A stretch of DNA of 64,000 nt from Microcystis elabens FACHB-917 (GCF_014698445.1 NZ_JACJSZ010000007.1:56283-120282), one strand, 5' to 3'. Shown: positions 1-10,272, numbered from the stretch's first letter. Program-made: numbers and translations. The notes: generated by a model not told the origin, from the sequence alone.

Positions 1-794
1 TCAAGTACGGCGGCGCGGCCATGGTGCGCGAAGACCTGCGCGAGGCCGTCTTCCGCGACCTCGCCCTGCTGGCCTGCGTCGGGGTGCAGCCCGTGGTGGT
101 GCATGGCGGTGGCCCGGAGATCAACCAGTGGCTGGAGAAGCTGGCGATCGCGCCCCGCTTCCAGGACGGCCTGCGGGTGACCTGCCCCGACACGATGGAC
201 GTGGTGGAGATGGTGCTGGTGGGCCGGGTCAACAAGCAGATCGTCAACGGCCTCAACCGGGTGGGTGGCCGCGCCGTGGGCCTCTCCGGCAGCGATGGGG
301 GCCTGGTGCAGGCCCGCACCATGGGGGACGGCACCCTCGGGGTGGTGGGCGACGTGGCCCGGGTCGATCCATCGGTGCTCGCCCCCCTGCTGGCGGCTGG
401 CTACATCCCGGTGATCTCCAGCGTGGCCCCCAATGCCGATGGCCTGGCCCACAACATCAATGCCGACACCGTGGCCGGTGAACTGGCCGCCGCTCTGCAG
501 GCGGAGAAGCTCATCCTGCTGACCGACACCCCCGGCATCCTGCGCGACCGCCATGCCCCCGCCACCCTGATCCGCCAGCTCAGCCTGTCGGAGGCCCGCC
601 GGCTGATCGCCGACGGGGTGGTGGAGGGCGGGATGACCCCCAAGACCGAATGCTGCATCCGGGCCCTGGCCCAGGGGGTGAAGGCGGCCCACATCATTGA
701 TGGCCGGGTGGCCCATTCCCTGCTGCTGGAGGTGTTCACCAACGCCGGCATCGGCACCATGGTGCTGGGGAGCTCCGTCCCGGCGCATGGTTGA
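1..794 (+). CDS. argB: acetylglutamate kinase, 5' truncated by window edge
   Basis: Phosphorylates N-acetyl-L-glutamate with ATP, the second step of arginine biosynthesis in the cytoplasm. The frame is open through the left edge; the first whole codons (from base 3) read KYGGAA, the conserved amino-terminal glycine-rich loop of the amino-acid kinase fold, so the start codon lies outside and the ATG at 21 is internal. Further family motifs visible are [10 protein letters not shown] (substrate loop), [14 protein letters not shown] and GGMTPK towards the carboxy end. The stop overlaps the next gene by 8 bases, which suggests translational coupling. Identification is secure; only the amino end is missing. 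Confidence 0.95.
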   Translation, partial: KYGGAAMVREDLREAVFRDLALLACVGVQPVVVHGGGPEINQWLEKLAIAPRFQDGLRVTCPDTMDVVEMVLVGRVNKQIVNGLNRVGGRAVGLSGSDGGLVQARTMGDGTLGVVGDVARVDPSVLAPLLAAGYIPVISSVAPNADGLAHNINADTVAGELAAALQAEKLILLTDTPGILRDRHAPATLIRQLSLSEARRLIADGVVEGGMTPKTECCIRALAQGVKAAHIIDGRVAHSLLLEVFTNAGIGTMVLGSSVPAHG

Positions 795-1917
795 GGAGGA
801 TCCCCTCGCCGAGGCCCGACGGGCCCTGGATCGCGGTGACTACGGCCGGGTGCTGCGCTTGCTGGAGCCCCTGCAGGAGGAACGATCCCCCCTCACCGCC
901 GCCGGCGCCGAGCTGCGGCTGCTGATGGCCACGGCCCTGATGGGCCAGGGGCGCACCGATCAGGCGGCGGCCTGCTGCCGCGGCCTGGTGCACTGCCGCG
1001 ATGCGGCCCTGCGGGCCCAGGCCAAGGCGCTGATGGTGGTGCTGGAGGCCCCGGAGCTGCGCCGTCCCCGGGACTGGTCGCTGACCCTGCCGGACCTCGC
1101 CGGCACCACCCCCATCGAAGGGATCGGCGCCGGCGTTGGCCGCCGCTCCCGTCGTGGCCCCGAGCCGCCGCCACCACCGGTGGGGCCCACCCGGGCGCCG
1201 GTCGGGTTCGCGCTCGTCGTGGCGGTGGTGCTACTGCTCCTGGCCGCTCTGCTGGGGGGCTGCATGGAGGTGCGCACGGAACTGCGCTTCGAGGGCCCCG
1301 GCCGGCTGCAGGTCAGCCACCAGCTGCGCAGCAACTCCGGCACCGACAGCCCCTGGCAGCGGCGGTTCGTCGCCGCGCTGGACGGGCATGCCGAAGGGAT
1401 CCCCGCCCCGGGGCCGTTCCGCCACTCGGGCGGGGGAGGCGACCGGCTGGTCTCCACCCCCGTGCTGCCCGCCCGCGAGGCCCTCGCTGCCCTGGCGGGG
1501 AGCCTGGAGGTGGCGGGCCGGCTGAGCGGGGTCCCCCTGGCGGCGCCGGTGGTGGTGTGGGAGGAACGCAACTGGCTGCTGGGCGTCCGCCAGCACCTTC
1601 GGCTGGAGCTCGACCTCCGGGCCCTCGAGGCGATTCCGGGGCTGGATCTGGGGGTCGTGCTCGCCCCGGTGCGGCCGGCGGCGGTCCGGCAGGCGCGTCC
1701 CGCCGCCATCGTCCCGGCCCCTGCCGGACACGGCGGCGATCGCCGTCTGCTCTGGCCGCTCCTGCCTGGTCAGGTCAACGTCCTGGAGCTGCGCTGCTGG
1801 CGCTGGAGCGGTCTGGGGCTGGGGGCCACGGCGGTGGGCCTGGCCCTGCCGCTGGTGCTCGGCCTGCAGGCGATCCGGCGGCGGCTGGGCTTCGGCCTGC
1901 CGGAACTGCCGGCCTGA
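787..1917 (+). CDS. DUF3153 membrane protein with TPR-like amino-terminal part
   Basis: A 376-residue protein. I chose ATG 787, which overlaps argB by 8 bases; the frame is open further upstream but lies inside argB. Residues about 1-90 are helical, alanine- and leucine-rich and look like tetratricopeptide-type repeats ([30 protein letters not shown]). A hydrophobic segment ending LLGGC (about residue 158) resembles a signal anchor or lipobox. The central part starting [10 protein letters not shown] is typical of cyanobacterial DUF3153, and a second hydrophobic helix lies near the carboxy end. The architecture suggests a membrane-anchored, externally exposed domain. Function is unknown; the family call is from motif resemblance. 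Confidence 0.75.
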   Translation: MVEEDPLAEARRALDRGDYGRVLRLLEPLQEERSPLTAAGAELRLLMATALMGQGRTDQAAACCRGLVHCRDAALRAQAKALMVVLEAPELRRPRDWSLTLPDLAGTTPIEGIGAGVGRRSRRGPEPPPPPVGPTRAPVGFALVVAVVLLLLAALLGGCMEVRTELRFEGPGRLQVSHQLRSNSGTDSPWQRRFVAALDGHAEGIPAPGPFRHSGGGGDRLVSTPVLPAREALAALAGSLEVAGRLSGVPLAAPVVVWEERNWLLGVRQHLRLELDLRALEAIPGLDLGVVLAPVRPAAVRQARPAAIVPAPAGHGGDRRLLWPLLPGQVNVLELRCWRWSGLGLGATAVGLALPLVLGLQAIRRRLGFGLPELPA

Positions 1918-1950
1918 GCCCGCTCCGGTCCCGCTCGCCCGGCGGCGATC

Positions 1951-4278
1951 TCAGAGCTCCAGCGGGTCGGGATCGATCGTCAGGCTCACCCCCGGGGGCA
2001 GGGCCCGGCGCAGGTCGGCTTCGGCGGGAAGGGGCAGGTCCGAGACGGTGCCGTGCAGCAGCAACTGCCAGCGACTGCGGCCCGCCACCCTGGCCACGGG
2101 GGCCGGGGCCGGGCCGATCACCACCCAGCCGGCCGCCTCCACGACGGGACGGACCCGTTCGGCCAGGGCGGCGGCGGCGGTGGCCGTGCCGCTGGCGCTC
2201 GGACCGGCCAGCCGCAGCAGGCAGGCCCGGCCGAAGGGCACCATGCCCCCCTGGCGGCGCAGTTCCAGCTCCTCGGCCAGGAAGGCCGCGTAGCGGCCGT
2301 CCACCAGGTGACGGATGACGGGGTGGTCGGGGCTGTAGGTCTGCACCAGCACCTCGCCGGGGCGCTCGCCCCGACCGGCGCGGCCAGCCAACTGCAGCAG
2401 CAGCTGCAGGCACTGCTCGGCGGCGCGCAGGTCGGGCCGGTGCAGCAGGCCGTCGGCCGCCAGCACCGCCGCCAGCGTCACCCGGGGCAGATCCATGCCC
2501 TTGGCGAGCATCTGGGTCCCCACAATCACGTCCGCCTCGCCGGCCGCAAAGCGCTCCAGCAGGCGGCGGTGGCCGTCCCGGCCCCGGGTGGTGTCCCGGT
2601 CGAAGCGGATCAGCCGCAGGCCCTGCAGCTCCGCCGCCAGCTGCTCCGTCACCCGCTGGGTGCCGGCTCCGAAGGGCTTGAACGCGGTGGAGCCGCAGTG
2701 GCCACAGCGATCCCCCATCTCCTGACGGTGGTCGCACCAGTGGCAGCGGAGCCATTCCCGGCCTTCCCGGGAGCCGGCGCGGGGGCCGCGGTGGACGGTG
2801 AGGGGCACGTCGCAGTGGGGACAGAGCACCACCTCGCCGCAGCTGCGGCAGCTCAGAAAGGAGCGGTAGCCGCGCCGGGGCACCAGCACGACGGCCTGTT
2901 CGCCCCGCTCCTGCAGGGTCTCCAGCCGGGCCATCAGCGGACGGCTGATCAGGCGTCGGTGCCCCTCCTGAAGCTCCTGGCGCATGTCCACCAGCCGCAC
3001 CGGTGGCAGGGGCCGGCCGCCGATCCGCTCCGGCAGCGGCAGCAGGCAGGTGTCGGCGGGCTGGCCATGGGGCCGCGGCTGGCAGCGCCACCAGGTCTCG
3101 AGGGAGGGGGTGGCACTGCCGAGCACCAGCCGGGCCCCCGTCTGGCGGGCCCGCAGCCTGGCCACCTCCCGGGCGTGGTAGCAGGGCATGGGGCTCTCCT
3201 GCTTGTAGGAGGCATCGTGTTCCTCGTCGAGCACGATCAGCCCCAGCTGGCCCAGCGGCAGGAAGACGGCGGAGCGGGTGCCCACCGCCAGGCAGGGCTC
3301 CTGCCGCCGGGCGGCCTCGAGGCAGCGCCGCCAGACGGCGACCCGCTCCCCGTCCCCCATGCCGCTGTGGTACTCGATCACCGCGGGGCCGAAGCGGCGC
3401 CGGCAGCGGTCCAGCAACTGGGGGATGAGGCCGATCTCCGGCGCCAGCAACAGCACGCTGCGACCCGTCGCCAGTTCCCGGGCGGCGGCCTGCAGGTAGA
3501 CCTCGGTCTTGCCGGAGCCGGTCACCCCCCACAGCAGCAGGCTCTGGCCGGGTGGGGCGTCGGCGATGGCGGCCATGGCCGCAGCCTGGGCCGGACTGGC
3601 TGGCCGGGGCTCCTCCAGGGGGTCAGGCCCGGCGGCCGCCCCACCGGCGGCCGGGCCCCTGGCGCCGCCGGTCCCCGAGGGGCTGCGGCCGGCTTCCCTC
3701 AGCAGCAGGCCCCGACGCTCCATCGTCCCTATCAGGGAGCGGCCGAAGCCGTCCTGTTGCACCAGATCGCGCAGCCGGCGCGACCCGCCGTGGCTGGCCA
3801 GGTGGTCCAGCAGGGCCCGCTGGCGGGGGGTGATGGCCTGCGCGACCGCGACCTCGGCCGGATTGGGCCGCACGGTCCAGAGGATCCGTCCCTGGGCGGG
3901 GGGACGGCGGGCCTGCCCCAGCCAGCCCGGCGGCAGGGCGCTCTTGAGCGTGCGGAACAGGCCGGTGTGGCACTGCCGGGCCACGCCTTCGAGCAGGGCC
4001 TGCCACAGCGGATCGATCGCGGCAGTCTCCAGCACCGCATCCACCGGCAGGATCGGGCGTCCTTCCATGGCGGCCGGACAGGCCTGGGCCGTCGCCACCA
4101 CCAGGCCGGTGTGGGGCCGGCCCTGCAGACGGACCCGCACCAGATCACCCACCCCGATGGCCAGGCCTGAGGGGTTGCCGTAGGTGAAGGCCCGCCCCTC
4201 CCGGCCGGCCTCCAGCCAGACCTCCAGCCAGCCTGGAGGACCGGGCCCCGGTGGAGAGGGTGAGGAGCTGGCTGGCAA
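1951..4278 (-). CDS. priA: primosomal protein N', replication restart helicase
   Basis: A 775-residue superfamily-2 DNA helicase that restarts stalled replication forks. Walker A GVTGSGKTE lies near residue 251 and the DEEH box near residue 351. A zinc-binding cysteine cluster sits near 470-520 (CRSCG, CPHC, CHWC, CGHCG), followed by helicase motifs GTQMLAKGMDLP and QLAGRAGRGERPG. The amino part is the 3'-DNA-binding domain (FTYGNP, GDLVRVRL). The start is uncertain: TTG at 4278 is the longest reasonable choice and has no clear ribosome site. The gene stands alone, convergent with the DUF3153 gene and divergent from rpoD. Confidence 0.95.
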   Translation of the reverse strand: MPASSSPSPPGPGPPGWLEVWLEAGREGRAFTYGNPSGLAIGVGDLVRVRLQGRPHTGLVVATAQACPAAMEGRPILPVDAVLETAAIDPLWQALLEGVARQCHTGLFRTLKSALPPGWLGQARRPPAQGRILWTVRPNPAEVAVAQAITPRQRALLDHLASHGGSRRLRDLVQQDGFGRSLIGTMERRGLLLREAGRSPSGTGGARGPAAGGAAAGPDPLEEPRPASPAQAAAMAAIADAPPGQSLLLWGVTGSGKTEVYLQAAARELATGRSVLLLAPEIGLIPQLLDRCRRRFGPAVIEYHSGMGDGERVAVWRRCLEAARRQEPCLAVGTRSAVFLPLGQLGLIVLDEEHDASYKQESPMPCYHAREVARLRARQTGARLVLGSATPSLETWWRCQPRPHGQPADTCLLPLPERIGGRPLPPVRLVDMRQELQEGHRRLISRPLMARLETLQERGEQAVVLVPRRGYRSFLSCRSCGEVVLCPHCDVPLTVHRGPRAGSREGREWLRCHWCDHRQEMGDRCGHCGSTAFKPFGAGTQRVTEQLAAELQGLRLIRFDRDTTRGRDGHRRLLERFAAGEADVIVGTQMLAKGMDLPRVTLAAVLAADGLLHRPDLRAAEQCLQLLLQLAGRAGRGERPGEVLVQTYSPDHPVIRHLVDGRYAAFLAEELELRRQGGMVPFGRACLLRLAGPSASGTATAAAALAERVRPVVEAAGWVVIGPAPAPVARVAGRSRWQLLLHGTVSDLPLPAEADLRRALPPGVSLTIDPDPLEL

Positions 4279-4280
4279 TC

Positions 4281-4309
4281 TTGCAAAGATCTCATGCCAT
4301 TCCTAGGAT
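4281..4309 (+). promoter_or_regulatory. sigma70-type promoter for rpoD
   Basis: TTGCAA (4281-4286), a 17-base spacer, then TAGGAT (4304-4309). This is the ideal spacing for the housekeeping sigma factor. It points at rpoD and lies directly against the priA start on the other strand. The predicted transcript starts near 4316, about 420 bases before the rpoD start codon. Confidence 0.6.
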
Positions 4310-4734
4310 GACGGGGTTGGGCCGCCCGAAAGGCTGCTGTCGGAACCGCGCAGAGTTCCGTCCACAGGGAAGATCCGCTGAGGACCCAGGGTTCACCCTC
4401 TGTTCGTTCCTCCGGTCTGAGACCACCCGTGACAGCCCTGCACCGGCTCTGGCCGACCCCCACCATCCCAATCACGCTCCTGGAGCGGTCCATCCACCAT
4501 CCATCGGTATCCGTTCCGTGCGGGGGATTTCCCATCCCGCCCCATCCTCAGGTTCCCCTTGCCCTTCCGCCTGGTTCCGAACCGGCACCGTGGAGCATGG
4601 TCTCCGCAGTCGATGATCCGGAGCACGGGAGCGTGCTGATGGTCTCTCGCTCCTGACCACCGCCGGGCCTCCAGCCCTGCCCGCTTTCCCTCGCCCGCTT
4701 CCTTCCCCCGTACCTCCCCTTTCGCGTCGTTTCC
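4310..4734 (+). other. long gene-free leader upstream of rpoD
   Basis: About 425 bases without a credible gene between the predicted promoter and rpoD. The last 80 bases are pyrimidine-rich on the + strand (runs of CCTTCC and CCCTTTC). I see no terminator, riboswitch core or conserved small open reading frame. It most likely is a 5' untranslated leader or contains further promoters. Confidence 0.4.
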
Positions 4735-6021
4735 ATGAGCCCAGTCGCCGCCAAGGCCAAAGCCGCCGTTCCCGAGATCCTGGCCACCGTCTCCCCCAAC
4801 GGCGACGTGCTGCCCATCGAACCGCCAGCGGCGACGGCCAGGACGACCGCGGCCCGCGTCCGGACGGCCACTCCCAAGACGGGGGCCGTCAAGCCGGCGG
4901 CCAAGGCCGGCGCCCGGACCACCGCCAGGTCGGCGGCTGCCAAGCCCGCCGCGGAGAAACCGGAGGCGGTCGCCCTCGACGGGGATGAGGATCTCCCCGA
5001 GACCGGCGGCGATCTCCGCAAGGACGCCAAGGGCGCCAAGGCCCTGGCCAGCATCAAGGTGGGCCCGAAGGGCGTCTACACCGAGGATTCGATTCGTGTC
5101 TACCTCCAGGAGATCGGCCGCATCCGTCTGCTGCGGCCCGATGAGGAGATCGAGTTGGCCCGCAAGATTGCCGATCTGCTCGAGCTGGAGGAGAAGGCCG
5201 CGGAGTTCGAGGCCGACAAGGGCCATTTCCCCGATACCAAGGAACGGGCGGCGATCTTCGACATGCCCCTGATCAAGTTCCGCCGCCGTCTGATGCTGGG
5301 CCGTCGTGCCAAGGAGAAGATGGTCCAGTCGAACCTGAGGCTGGTCGTCTCGATCGCCAAGAAATACATGAACCGGGGTCTGTCGTTCCAGGATCTGATC
5401 CAGGAGGGCAGCCTCGGACTGATCCGCGCCGCCGAGAAATTCGACCACGAGAAGGGATACAAGTTCTCCACCTATGCCACTTGGTGGATCCGCCAGGCGA
5501 TCACCCGTGCGATCGCCGATCAGAGCCGCACCATACGCCTTCCCGTTCACCTCTACGAGACGATCTCCCGGATCAAAAAGACCACCAAGACCCTCTCCCA
5601 GGAATTTGGGCGTAAGCCCACCGAGGAGGAGATCGCCGAAAGCATGGAGATGACGATCGAGAAGTTGCGTTTCATCGCCAAATCCGCCCAGCTGCCCATC
5701 TCCCTGGAAACTCCCATCGGCAAGGAGGAGGACTCCAGGCTGGGCGACTTCATTGAGGCCGATATTGAGAATCCCGAGCAGGATGTCGCCAAGAATCTGC
5801 TGCGTGAGGACCTCGAGGGAGTGCTCGCCACCCTCAGCCCCCGCGAGCGGGATGTACTGCGCCTGCGCTACGGCCTCGATGACGGCCGCATGAAGACCCT
5901 CGAAGAGATCGGCCAGATCTTCGACGTCACTCGCGAGCGCATCCGGCAGATCGAAGCCAAGGCCCTGCGGAAGCTGCGTCATCCCAACCGCAATGGTGTC
6001 TTGAAGGAATACATCAAGTAG
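4735..6021 (+). CDS. rpoD: principal RNA polymerase sigma factor (RpoD/SigA)
   Basis: The 428-residue group-1 sigma factor of cyanobacterial form. The first 100 residues are an Ala/Lys/Pro-rich low-complexity extension. Region 1.2 ([13 protein letters not shown]) follows near 120, region 2 includes the core-binding and -10-recognition stretch ([14 protein letters not shown], near 245-258), then region 3, and region 4.2 with the helix-turn-helix [20 protein letters not shown] near the carboxy end. The ATG at 4735 is the first start in frame. It is preceded by a long leader with a good promoter. The principal sigma factor is favoured over a group-2 sigma by the intact region 1.2 and long amino extension, but cyanobacteria carry several related sigmas. 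Confidence 0.9.
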   Translation: MSPVAAKAKAAVPEILATVSPNGDVLPIEPPAATARTTAARVRTATPKTGAVKPAAKAGARTTARSAAAKPAAEKPEAVALDGDEDLPETGGDLRKDAKGAKALASIKVGPKGVYTEDSIRVYLQEIGRIRLLRPDEEIELARKIADLLELEEKAAEFEADKGHFPDTKERAAIFDMPLIKFRRRLMLGRRAKEKMVQSNLRLVVSIAKKYMNRGLSFQDLIQEGSLGLIRAAEKFDHEKGYKFSTYATWWIRQAITRAIADQSRTIRLPVHLYETISRIKKTTKTLSQEFGRKPTEEEIAESMEMTIEKLRFIAKSAQLPISLETPIGKEEDSRLGDFIEADIENPEQDVAKNLLREDLEGVLATLSPRERDVLRLRYGLDDGRMKTLEEIGQIFDVTRERIRQIEAKALRKLRHPNRNGVLKEYIK

Positions 6022-6054
6022 CCTTCCGCTGCGGCCTGGGTATCCATCAACTGC

Positions 6055-7209
6055 ATGGCGAGTGCAAGACCATTCCCCTCGGAGCTCGCCCATGATTCGA
6101 TGACGGAACGCGATCAGCCCTTCCGTCTGACGGTTGTGCTGCCTACCTTCAACGAGTGCTCAAATGTGGAGCCCATCGTCGAACAGCTTCTGCCTCTGGG
6201 AGATAACTTCGACCTCGAACTTCTGTTCGTTGATGATGATTCCAGTGATGGAACATCGGAAAGGGTTCGGATGCTTGCCCATCGCCACGGTTGTGTGCGG
6301 CTGATCCGGCGTGTCGGGCGTTTCGGCCTCTCCAGTGCCATCAAGGAGGGAATTCTGGATGCCACCGGCGATGTCGTCGTGGTCATGGACAGCGATGGCC
6401 AGCATGAACCCGCTTCGGTGGCCCATGCCGTCACCGCCCTGCTCGAGACTGGCGGTGACCTCATGGTCGGCAGCCGCTTCCATCTCCAGGCCAGGATCAT
6501 GGGCCTGAGCGAGCGGAGGGAGCGGAACTCCACCTGGGCGAACACGGTGGCCAGGTTCAGCCTGCCACGCTACCGCCATCTGACCGACTACATGAGCGGT
6601 TTCTTCGCCCTGCGCCCCGACCGTTGCCTCCCCTACGTGCGCCAGGTGGATGTCAACGGCTTCAAGTTTCTCTATGAGCTGCTGGCCCTCAGCCACGGCC
6701 ATCTGGCGGTGGCTGAGGTGCCCCTGAGTTTCCAGCCCCGCAATACTGGGGAGTCGAAGCTCAACCTGGCGGTGATCTGGGATCTGGGGGTCTCGATCCT
6801 GCACACCCTGCTCTTGCGCATGGTGCCCCGGCGGGCCGTCAGCTTCGCCCTGGTGGGCGGCACGGGCATCGGCATCCACCTGCTGGTGTTCGCGTTCTGC
6901 CAGGACCTTCTCGGTCTCGGCTTCGAGCAGGCCCAGGTGGCGGCGGTGGTCAGCGCCGGTTGTTCCAATTACCTGATCAACAACGTGCTCACCTTCCGCT
7001 CCCAGCAGCTGGGCGGCATCGCCCTGGTGTTCGGCCTGATCCGCTTCCTTCTGGTCACCTCCCTGGGGATGGCGGCCAACGTGGGGGTGTCCTCGGCCTT
7101 CTACCGGCAGGTCACTCCCCAGCCGCTGCTGGCCCTGCTGGCCGGGATCGCCGTCGACTTCGTCTGGAAGTACGCGGCCTCCTCCCGCTTCGTCTGGAAC
7201 ACGCCTTAG
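6055..7209 (+). CDS. family 2 glycosyltransferase fused to GtrA-like membrane domain
   Basis: A 384-residue protein with two parts. Residues about 25-235 are a GT2 fold like polyprenol-phosphate mannose/glucose synthases (VVLPTFNECSNVEPIV, FVDDDSSDGT, VVVMDSDGQHEP with the metal-binding DSD). The remainder is a four-helix GtrA-type domain (FALVGGTGIGIHLLVF). The likely job is to load a sugar on a polyprenyl phosphate and move it across the membrane. The next gene is an ArnT-like transferase that uses such donors, which supports this role. ATG 6100 (MTERDQPF) is an alternative start to 6055 and matches family length better. Confidence 0.85.
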   Translation: MASARPFPSELAHDSMTERDQPFRLTVVLPTFNECSNVEPIVEQLLPLGDNFDLELLFVDDDSSDGTSERVRMLAHRHGCVRLIRRVGRFGLSSAIKEGILDATGDVVVVMDSDGQHEPASVAHAVTALLETGGDLMVGSRFHLQARIMGLSERRERNSTWANTVARFSLPRYRHLTDYMSGFFALRPDRCLPYVRQVDVNGFKFLYELLALSHGHLAVAEVPLSFQPRNTGESKLNLAVIWDLGVSILHTLLLRMVPRRAVSFALVGGTGIGIHLLVFAFCQDLLGLGFEQAQVAAVVSAGCSNYLINNVLTFRSQQLGGIALVFGLIRFLLVTSLGMAANVGVSSAFYRQVTPQPLLALLAGIAVDFVWKYAASSRFVWNTP

Positions 7210-7279
7210 GGCCCTGCGGCCCGGGCCGGGGGGCGGTCGGCGGGCCTTAACCTTATGTTGAACTCCTTGTCGAGTCAGG

Positions 7280-9094
7280 ATGGCGTCTGCTGCCCGGTTG
7301 GCCACTCCCGAGGGTGTCGGCGCCCCTGGCCACCGGCAGCTGGTCTGGGTGCTGACCGGCCTCTGGCTGCTGCTGCTCTGCTGGCTGGCCTTCTTCCAGG
7401 GCCTGGGCAGCGTCGGCCTGATGGACAAGACGGAAGCCCTGTTCGTGGAGGTGGGCCACCAGATGCTGGAGCGGGGTGACTGGGTCACCCCCTGGTGGAA
7501 CGGCGCACGCTTCTTCGACTACCCCATCTGGGGCTACTGGGTGGTGGGGCTGAGTTTCCGGGTCTTCGGGGTCAGCGAATGGGCCGCCCGGCTGCCGGTC
7601 GCCCTGGCCGCCAGTGCCGTGGTGGTGGCCGCCTTCGGCCTGATGCTGGCCTGGTCACCGGCGGGCGAGGCCGGACGCCCCCGGCTGCTCAGGGCCGCCG
7701 TGGCGGCCGGGGTGATCGCCACCACCCCGGGCTGGATCGGCTGGGGTCGCACCTCCACCACGGACATGTTCCTCTCCAGCGCCATCAGCCTGGCGCTGTT
7801 CGGCTTCCTGCTGGCCCATCGCCACCGGGCCGACCCCTGGCGGGCGCCCCTCGGACGGGTGGCCATGGCGCTGTTCGCGGGCATCGCCGTGCTGGCGAAG
7901 GGGCCGGTGGGTCTCCTGCTGCCGGGCCTGGTGGTGGTGGTCTTCCTGGTGCTCACCGGCCAGTGGCGACCCTGGCTGCACTGGCGTCCCCTGCTGGCGA
8001 TGGTGGCGCTTTTCCTCGGGGTGGCCGTCCCCTGGTATGCGGCGGCGGCGGCCGTCAACGGCGGTGTCTTCCTCGGGGGATTCCTGGGGTTCAGCAATCT
8101 GCAGCGCTTCACGACGGTGATCTACGACCACCCCGGACCCCCCTGGTTCTACCTGCCCTGGCTGGTGATCCTGGTGCTGCCCTGGTCGTTGTTCCTACCC
8201 CTGGCGATCGCCGCCCAGGGCTTCTGGCTCCCCTCCCGCTGGCGAGCGGCGGCAGCCGCAGACGGCCTCGACAGAGCCGCCTCGCAGGAGCTGGGGCTGT
8301 TTCTGCTGCTCTGGCTGGGGCTGGTTGTGGCCTTCTTCTCCGCCGCCGCCACCAAGCTTCCCGGCTACATCCTGCCGGCGCTGCCGGCGGCGAGCCTGCT
8401 GGTGGCCCTGCTGTGGCGCCCCCTGCCGGAGGCGGTCACGCCAGCACCGGTGCCTTCCGGACGACGCGGGGTGCGGATCGCCGCCGGGCTGGAGGTGCTG
8501 CTGCTGGGTGCCATGGCGGTGGCGGCCGCCCTGGCGCCGGGATGGGTGGCGGGTGATCCCGCCTATCCGGAATTCGGCGCTGCCCTGTCGCGCTCGGGCC
8601 TGCCCCTGACCCTCTCGGTGTGTCTGGCGCTGACGGCCCTGGCGCTGCTGGTCCTGCTGCTGCGACCGGCGGCCAGCGACTGGCTGTGGCTGCCCAGCCT
8701 GGCCGGTTTCCTGGCGGTGCTCGGCCTGGTGATCGCCCCCCTCGCTTCGCTTCTGGACCGCGAGCGTCAGCTGCCGCTGCGCCAGATGGCCCGCACCGCC
8801 CAGGCCGTTGCCCGGCCCGACGAGCCGTTGCTGATCGTCGGTACCAAGCGCTACAGCCTGCTGTTTTACGGCGAGCCGGAGGCGGTCTTCGTGTCCGATC
8901 GCCTGCACATCACCCAGCTCGCCCTGCAGGGCACGGCCGCCCTGGGCCTCGCGCCCACCAGCCGCTCCGTGCGCCTGGTGGGCGATCGTCGCGATCTCGA
9001 GGCCCTGGCCCTGCCCCCGGCGACGATCGAGCGGCTGGCCCGCACCGGGGAGCTGGCCCTCTGGCGCGTGCCCCGACCTGCGCTGGTGCCGTGA
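7280..9094 (+). CDS. ArnT/PMT-like family 39 glycosyltransferase
   Basis: A 604-residue polytopic membrane protein with about 10-12 hydrophobic helices. The amino-terminal loop carries the acidic pair typical of GT39/ArnT enzymes (MDKTEALFVEVG, then WVTPWWNG, FFDYPIWGYW). Such enzymes transfer a sugar from a polyprenyl-phosphate donor to lipid or protein on the outer face of the cytoplasmic membrane. It follows the GT2-GtrA gene, the presumed donor synthase, and its stop overlaps the PAP2 gene start in an ATGA, so the three may form one envelope-glycosylation operon. The acceptor is unknown. Confidence 0.85.
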   Translation: MASAARLATPEGVGAPGHRQLVWVLTGLWLLLLCWLAFFQGLGSVGLMDKTEALFVEVGHQMLERGDWVTPWWNGARFFDYPIWGYWVVGLSFRVFGVSEWAARLPVALAASAVVVAAFGLMLAWSPAGEAGRPRLLRAAVAAGVIATTPGWIGWGRTSTTDMFLSSAISLALFGFLLAHRHRADPWRAPLGRVAMALFAGIAVLAKGPVGLLLPGLVVVVFLVLTGQWRPWLHWRPLLAMVALFLGVAVPWYAAAAAVNGGVFLGGFLGFSNLQRFTTVIYDHPGPPWFYLPWLVILVLPWSLFLPLAIAAQGFWLPSRWRAAAAADGLDRAASQELGLFLLLWLGLVVAFFSAAATKLPGYILPALPAASLLVALLWRPLPEAVTPAPVPSGRRGVRIAAGLEVLLLGAMAVAAALAPGWVAGDPAYPEFGAALSRSGLPLTLSVCLALTALALLVLLLRPAASDWLWLPSLAGFLAVLGLVIAPLASLLDRERQLPLRQMARTAQAVARPDEPLLIVGTKRYSLLFYGEPEAVFVSDRLHITQLALQGTAALGLAPTSRSVRLVGDRRDLEALALPPATIERLARTGELALWRVPRPALVP

Positions 9095-9846
9095 TGGGAT
9101 TCCGTCTGCTGCCCCGGGAGAGGATCCTGCTGCCCGGCTGTCTGATCGCGCTGGCGGGGCTGTCCGTTGCGGTGGCGCCAGGTCTGCCCCTGGCCCGGCT
9201 GGATGCGGAGGCCCTCGACGGGTTGGGCCGCCATTTCCCTGGTCTGGCGGGCGTGATCCTGACCCAGGTGTACCGGTCCACCGGCGTCGGCTTCACCGCC
9301 GTTCTGGTGGCGATGGCCCTGACCCATCTCGTGCTGCGCCGGTGGTGGCGGGACCTGCGCCTGCTGGTGATGGCCACCGGCGGCATCCTGATCCTGGTGG
9401 ACCTGGTCTTCAAGCCCCTGTTCAGCCGCCAGCGTCCCCCCGGCAGCCTGCTGCCGCTGGATGGCCACAGCTTCCCCAGCGGCCATGCCGCCGGTGCCGT
9501 GGCTTTTTACTTCGCCATGGTGGTGATCCTGGGCTCCCACCATCCCCGGGCGCGGCGTTGGCTGATGACCGCCGCCTGCCTGCTGGTGGGCCTGGTCTGG
9601 CTCAGCACCCTCTATGTGCGCGCCCACTGGCCCACGGATCTGCTGGCCGGCGCCGCCCTCGGACTGGCCTGGTTGACCGTCTGCCTCGCCTGCTGGCGGC
9701 AGCCCCCTTCCGCGGAGCAGCAGAGTGGGAGGGTTCGATCGCTGCCTTCCCTTGACGACCGATCCGCTTACCGCCGGCCTGGCCGGACTGAGGGGACTGC
9801 GTACCGCCCCACGGCTCGACGCGGATCAGGCCCTCCGGCTGCGTGA
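9094..9846 (+). CDS. PAP2-family lipid phosphatase
   Basis: A 250-residue membrane phosphatase. The three PAP2 signature motifs are present: KPLFSRQRP, PSGHAAG and STLYVRAHWPTD (catalytic histidine). Several hydrophobic helices surround them. Its start overlaps the previous stop as ATGA. With the upstream polyprenyl-phosphate sugar transferases, a plausible substrate is undecaprenyl pyrophosphate or another lipid phosphate, but this is inference. The last 50 residues (from about 200) are low complexity and overlap the next gene. Confidence 0.85.
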   Translation: MGFRLLPRERILLPGCLIALAGLSVAVAPGLPLARLDAEALDGLGRHFPGLAGVILTQVYRSTGVGFTAVLVAMALTHLVLRRWWRDLRLLVMATGGILILVDLVFKPLFSRQRPPGSLLPLDGHSFPSGHAAGAVAFYFAMVVILGSHHPRARRWLMTAACLLVGLVWLSTLYVRAHWPTDLLAGAALGLAWLTVCLACWRQPPSAEQQSGRVRSLPSLDDRSAYRRPGRTEGTAYRPTARRGSGPPAA

Positions 9847-10165
9847 GGAGCTGCTCCCCCGGCTGGGGGCCTGCGGCTGGTTCACGGTCGGCATCATGGC
9901 GCCGTCGGCCGCGGCAGCTCTGGTGGCCCTGCGGGAGCTCGAGGCGGCCCTGGGCTGGCTGGCCCTGCGGCAGGCAGAAGCCGGCGACGACGGCTCCGGT
10001 GATGGGCCCGGTGGTGTGTTCCTGAAGGGCAACCAGCGCACGGGGCTCTTCCACCTGCGCCGGGAGGAGGGCCTGGGCGAAGGGATTCTGATCAGCGGCC
10101 ATGATGCCGCCGATCCGGCGGCCGAAGACACCTGGGGGCCCCTGCCGCTGGATCTGTTCGCCTGA
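9725..10165 (+). CDS. DUF1824 family protein
   Basis: A cyanobacterial conserved protein of unknown function, 146 residues from ATG 9725 or 137 from TTG 9752. The latter gives MTTDPLTAGLAGL, closer to what I expect for the family. Visible blocks include WFTVGIMAPSAAAA, AALGW, GVFLKGNQRTG and GEGILISGHD. It overlaps the 3' end of the PAP2 gene by about 100 bases in another frame, and there is no signal peptide. The DUF1824 call is from recollection of family motifs. Confidence 0.7.
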   Translation: MGGFDRCLPLTTDPLTAGLAGLRGLRTAPRLDADQALRLREELLPRLGACGWFTVGIMAPSAAAALVALRELEAALGWLALRQAEAGDDGSGDGPGGVFLKGNQRTGLFHLRREEGLGEGILISGHDAADPAAEDTWGPLPLDLFA

Positions 10166-10272
10166 TCCCGTCAGCAGATCACGTTCCGCCCGGGCTCCGG
10201 GGAGCGGGCCGGGCCGGTGCCTAGGCTGGGCGGCTGTTGCCTGGCAGTGCTCGCTGCCGCCCGAAGACCCCG

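Noticed and set aside
2053..4170. 705-residue open frame opposite priA
   Set aside because: A GC-rich shadow of priA; the priA frame carries all helicase motifs.
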